Below, one piece after another: positions 61,691 to 64,000 of a stretch of DNA of 64,000 nt. The position numbers and the translations under genes were made by a program. Under the pieces are notes generated by a model. The model made no database searches and had not been told where the DNA came from. It saw only the letters and a program-made list of their open reading frames with translations. Numbering within the stretch: the first letter of the stretch is position 1; each line of letters opens with the position of its first letter. This stretch comes from Oceanobacillus sojae (GTDB taxonomy: Bacteria > Bacillota > Bacilli > Bacillales > Amphibacillaceae): positions 310,001-374,000 of the forward strand of contig NZ_BJYM01000001.1 of the NCBI RefSeq assembly GCF_007991515.1. The letters are read 5' to 3'.

Positions 61691-62889
61691 ATGGAGATAT
61701 TAGATGTCAAAAAGAACGCTTACGTTCTTCTGGCAGCTATATTCGCAATCGTTTTAACTGCTTGCGGAACTGAAACTGATGAAGAAGAAAAGCCACAAAC
61801 AGGCTCTTCTAACGCAGAATTTGATGTACTAATTACTGCAATGGAAGAAGAAACAGAAGGTACTGCTACACTTCTTTTTGAAAACAATGAATCTCAGTCT
61901 CATGAGAGGGAAGGGTTATCATTAACGCTGGACGCTTACCCATTGGTAGAATTAGAGGATTTCTATACTAATTTCAGTATTCCTTTCGGGGATCAGACAG
62001 ATGGCGGCGTTATCCTGGTACAATATACTGTTAAGAATGATTCAGATCAGGATTTACATTATATGCCTACCCTAAACATAGATTATGTTGGAGCAACAAA
62101 ACATCACAATAATTATCGGGACCTTATTCCTTTAGAGGAACAATTACCAACTATATTAGCACCTGATAACGAATACTTAGTTGAAGCAGAAGACAAAGTG
62201 ACCGGCTATTATGCTTACCCTTTTGGACAAGATGAACTGGAAGAAATATTAGCAGAGGGCAATGTTATTGTAGATGCCCCTGCCCCAACTACAGAGTATA
62301 ATGAATATTCTTCTACAATTGGTTCTGGTACCGAGTTCACTTTGCCTTTAGATGCTGATAATGTTGAAAAAGTGCTGAAACTGAAAGTCAAGGCTTTTAT
62401 CAAGACAGAATCAGTGCTGAAAATATGGGCGATAAAGAAATGATAGAGCAGGAAGACGATATTGGAGAAAGTGAAAAACTGGCAGATGTGGCAATTACAT
62501 TAGACGGTTATCAAGTTGTTGATTTTACTCCGAATGCTGATGAAGCGCCCCGCTATACAGATCCTGATAACGTAGCAATAGCTACAATCAGATTTGAGAT
62601 TGACAACCAAAGTGACGAGGAAATTGGTCTGGGAGATATATCTTCAAAACTCACCGTAAACGATGGATCACAATATCTTTTCAACGAGGGTATGCTGCTC
62701 TCTTACGACAATAGTGATACTGTTGCACCTGGTGAAGAAGGCGAGCTGCTGCAAACCTTCTTATTAGACAAAGAAATGTATGAAAAAATTTGGAAGGATA
62801 AAAGTATGGAGATTGTAGCTGGACCAATGAGAAATACAGACGCGAAAGATATTTCCAAAGGTAACAAAGCCGCCTTCCTGCTTAAATAA
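61691..62889 (+). pseudogene. Frameshifted lipoprotein gene
   Basis: Two adjoining frames look like one lipoprotein of about 395 residues. The first (61691-62443) has a signal with lipobox LTACG and ends in 25 residues of unusual Lys/Leu composition. The second frame resumes the acidic style and runs to 62889 without a ribosome site at its first ATG (62425). One extra A in the run 62367-62371 would join them. The start may be shifted too: GGAG (61693-61696) stands seven bases before an out-of-frame ATG 61704. The make-up recalls DUF5068-type lipoproteins, a tentative call. Function unknown. Confidence 0.65.
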
Positions 62890-62893
62890 AGGG

Positions 62894-62931
62894 AAAAAGA
62901 CTAACGGAAAATATAATCTGTTAGTCTTTTT
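62894..62931. terminator. Terminator between lipoprotein and SDR genes
   Basis: Stem AAAAAGACTAAC / GTTAGTCTTTTT with a 14-base loop; usable on both strands. Confidence 0.9.
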
Positions 62932-62936
62932 CAATA

Positions 62937-63737
62937 TTATCTCATTACCGCTCCACCTGATATTTTCACAGATTCTCCTACAATATTCTGTGCTGCATCA
63001 GTCAGCAGAAAAGCTATTGTGCTGCCAACCTCATCGGCAGTCGTAATTCTTTTTGAGGGTAAAGATTCTTCCGCTGATTTTCTTACTTGTACGTAAGATT
63101 GATTTGTATTTTTTGCTTTATTCTCAAATAACCCTTCCACCATTTCTGTATCAACAAAGCCGGGACAAACAGCATTCACACGGATGTTAAATGCAATCGC
63201 CTCCAGCGCCATGGACTGTGTCCAGCCAATCATCGCAAATTTAGATGAAGCATAGGCTGTGTTTCCAAATGTACCGCGCAAACCGGACAAAGAAGCTATA
63301 TTAACAATATTCCCCTGCTTTTTCTCCTGCATTTCCTTGTATATTTCTTTTGTTAAACTGAAAGCCGATAAATAGTTAATATCGAGCATTGCTTTAATAT
63401 CTTCTTCTTCGAGCTGATCTACCGTCTTATTCCCTGCAACTCCGGCAGCATTCACTAAATCAGAGATAAATCCTAACGCCGCCTGCGCATCACGGATTAA
63501 TTGCTCTCTATCTGACTTATTTGTTATATCTGCTCTTTGAACAAATATATCTGAGGCATCCATGATGGTTTCAAGCTTTTGCCTGAGCTCTGCAAGCTTT
63601 TCTGTATTCCGTCCGGTAATGGTAACTTTGGCACCCATGCACGCAACGATTTCCGCAGTTTCCATCCCTATTCCGCCAGTTGCTCCTGTAATTAATACAT
63701 GCCTTCCCTTCAAAGCATCCTTTGCAAATATAGACAT
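62937..63737 (-). CDS. Short-chain dehydrogenase/reductase
   Basis: A 266-residue NAD(P)-dependent oxidoreductase of the classical SDR type. The cofactor motif is TGATGGIGMET (17-27). NAAG, catalytic Ser in NIASLSG and YASSK follow at the expected places, then PGFVDTEMV. The Arg in GRNTEK after strand 2 favours NADP. It is close to 3-oxoacyl-ACP reductases and hydroxybutyrate dehydrogenases; the substrate is not defined. GGGAGG precedes ATG 63737. Confidence 0.92.
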   Translation of the reverse strand: MSIFAKDALKGRHVLITGATGGIGMETAEIVACMGAKVTITGRNTEKLAELRQKLETIMDASDIFVQRADITNKSDREQLIRDAQAALGFISDLVNAAGVAGNKTVDQLEEEDIKAMLDINYLSAFSLTKEIYKEMQEKKQGNIVNIASLSGLRGTFGNTAYASSKFAMIGWTQSMALEAIAFNIRVNAVCPGFVDTEMVEGLFENKAKNTNQSYVQVRKSAEESLPSKRITTADEVGSTIAFLLTDAAQNIVGESVKISGGAVMR

Positions 63738-63893
63738 TTTTTCCTCCCTCTTTCATCCAATTCTTTGATTTTGGTTCCTTATTATATCATGTCTGCCCTT
63801 ATTTATTAAAAACGTTGTTTTATTACAAAAAATCGTTCGTAAAACTCCTGTTTCTTATTTTCTAATTATTTTGTCGATACTCAAGCATAAAAC

Positions 63894-63922
63894 GTTGACA
63901 AAATATCCTTATTGGGTTAAAT
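63894..63922 (+). promoter_or_regulatory. Sigma-A promoter for the gene at the right edge
   Basis: TTGACA (63894-63899), a 17-base spacer and TAAATT (63917-63922), 63 bases before the ATG at 63986. Confidence 0.6.
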
Positions 63923-63985
63923 TACTAAAGGCGAATGTTTTTAATATATAATACAAATTTTATTCGTGTTTAGGAGTGTTTTTTC

Positions 63986-64000
63986 ATGGAAAATGTTTTT
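63986..64000 (+). CDS. Start of a gene cut by the window edge
   Basis: ATG 63986 with TAGGAGTG upstream and a promoter before it; only the first five codons (Met-Glu-Asn-Val-Phe) are in the window, so the product cannot be named. Confidence 0.6.

Noticed and set aside
62366-62372. Programmed -1 frameshifting at the A5 run in the lipoprotein gene
   Set aside because: The site is not a canonical X-XXY-YYZ heptamer, no downstream stimulatory stem is evident, and a second apparent shift at the start favours mutation or sequence error.
62425-62889. A separate gene starting at ATG 62425
   Set aside because: No ribosome site at this ATG, and the frame is open upstream of it in the same acidic style. 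It reads better as the 3' part of the preceding lipoprotein gene after a frameshift.
1-64000. CRISPR arrays, tRNA or rRNA genes
   Set aside because: No regularly spaced direct repeats, no tRNA-like clover-leaf with CCA and no rRNA consensus stretches were seen in any gap I read.

Overview
The window looks like a low-GC Firmicutes chromosome of the Bacillaceae, most like Oceanobacillus/Virgibacillus. The reasons are the Bacillus-type order phoP-phoR-polA-mutM-coaE-gapB...nrdR-dnaB-dnaI-ytxC-thrS...infC-rpmI-rplT (all read on the minus strand here), AT-rich intergenic DNA, strong AAGGAGG ribosome sites, T-box, S-box and L20 leaders, sigma-W and sigma-D type promoters, and sporulation genes (YtxC, YjcZ and Spo0E families). 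There is no rRNA, tRNA, CRISPR, prophage or intact insertion sequence. This is mostly core chromosome with small accessory islands.

Layout. 0-4.2 kb: an ABC-2 exporter (two permeases and an ATPase) behind an acidic protein that enters from the left edge. 4.3-11.3 kb: lytic transglycosylase, VOC dioxygenase, M42 peptidase, dUTPase, a TetR/metallo-hydrolase pair with a palindromic operator, and the ysdB/ytxB/ysdA group. 11.4-30 kb: the translation, replication and repair core. It holds the L20-controlled infC operon (infC starts at ATT), thrS behind a T-box, the DnaB/DnaI helicase loader pair, nrdR, a chemoreceptor, gapB with two CcpN-like sites, coaE, mutM, polA and phoPR. 30-42 kb: thiT behind a TPP riboswitch, PepF, YceI, VanW, NDH-2, metI behind a SAM riboswitch, an unusual Spx paralogue, a PBP4-type protein, YjcZ and TatA.

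42-51 kb is an arginine/proline catabolic region: rocB, proline dehydrogenase, P5C dehydrogenase and a divergent RocR-type sigma-54 activator. A clear -24/-12 promoter and a palindromic upstream site lie between the activator and P5C dehydrogenase. HtpX, a lactonase and a block of repeats sit inside the region. 51-64 kb: a Spo0E-like gene behind two Spo0A-box sequences, the sigma-W type yuaF-floT pair, a HIT/XRE-cupin pair, an ECF sigma/anti-sigma/large exported TPR protein operon, HMG-CoA lyase, an amidohydrolase, a frameshifted lipoprotein gene and an SDR.

The most novel-looking items are the ECF-sigma operon with its 744-residue exported protein, the Spx paralogue lacking its redox and arginine signature residues, a proline dehydrogenase with an added C-terminal membrane tail, a PhoR lacking its outer domain, a 32-residue membrane peptide with its own ribosome site and terminator, and several non-autonomous repeat elements (one with 14-bp inverted ends and a 7-bp target duplication). 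All family calls come from reading motifs; no database search was run.
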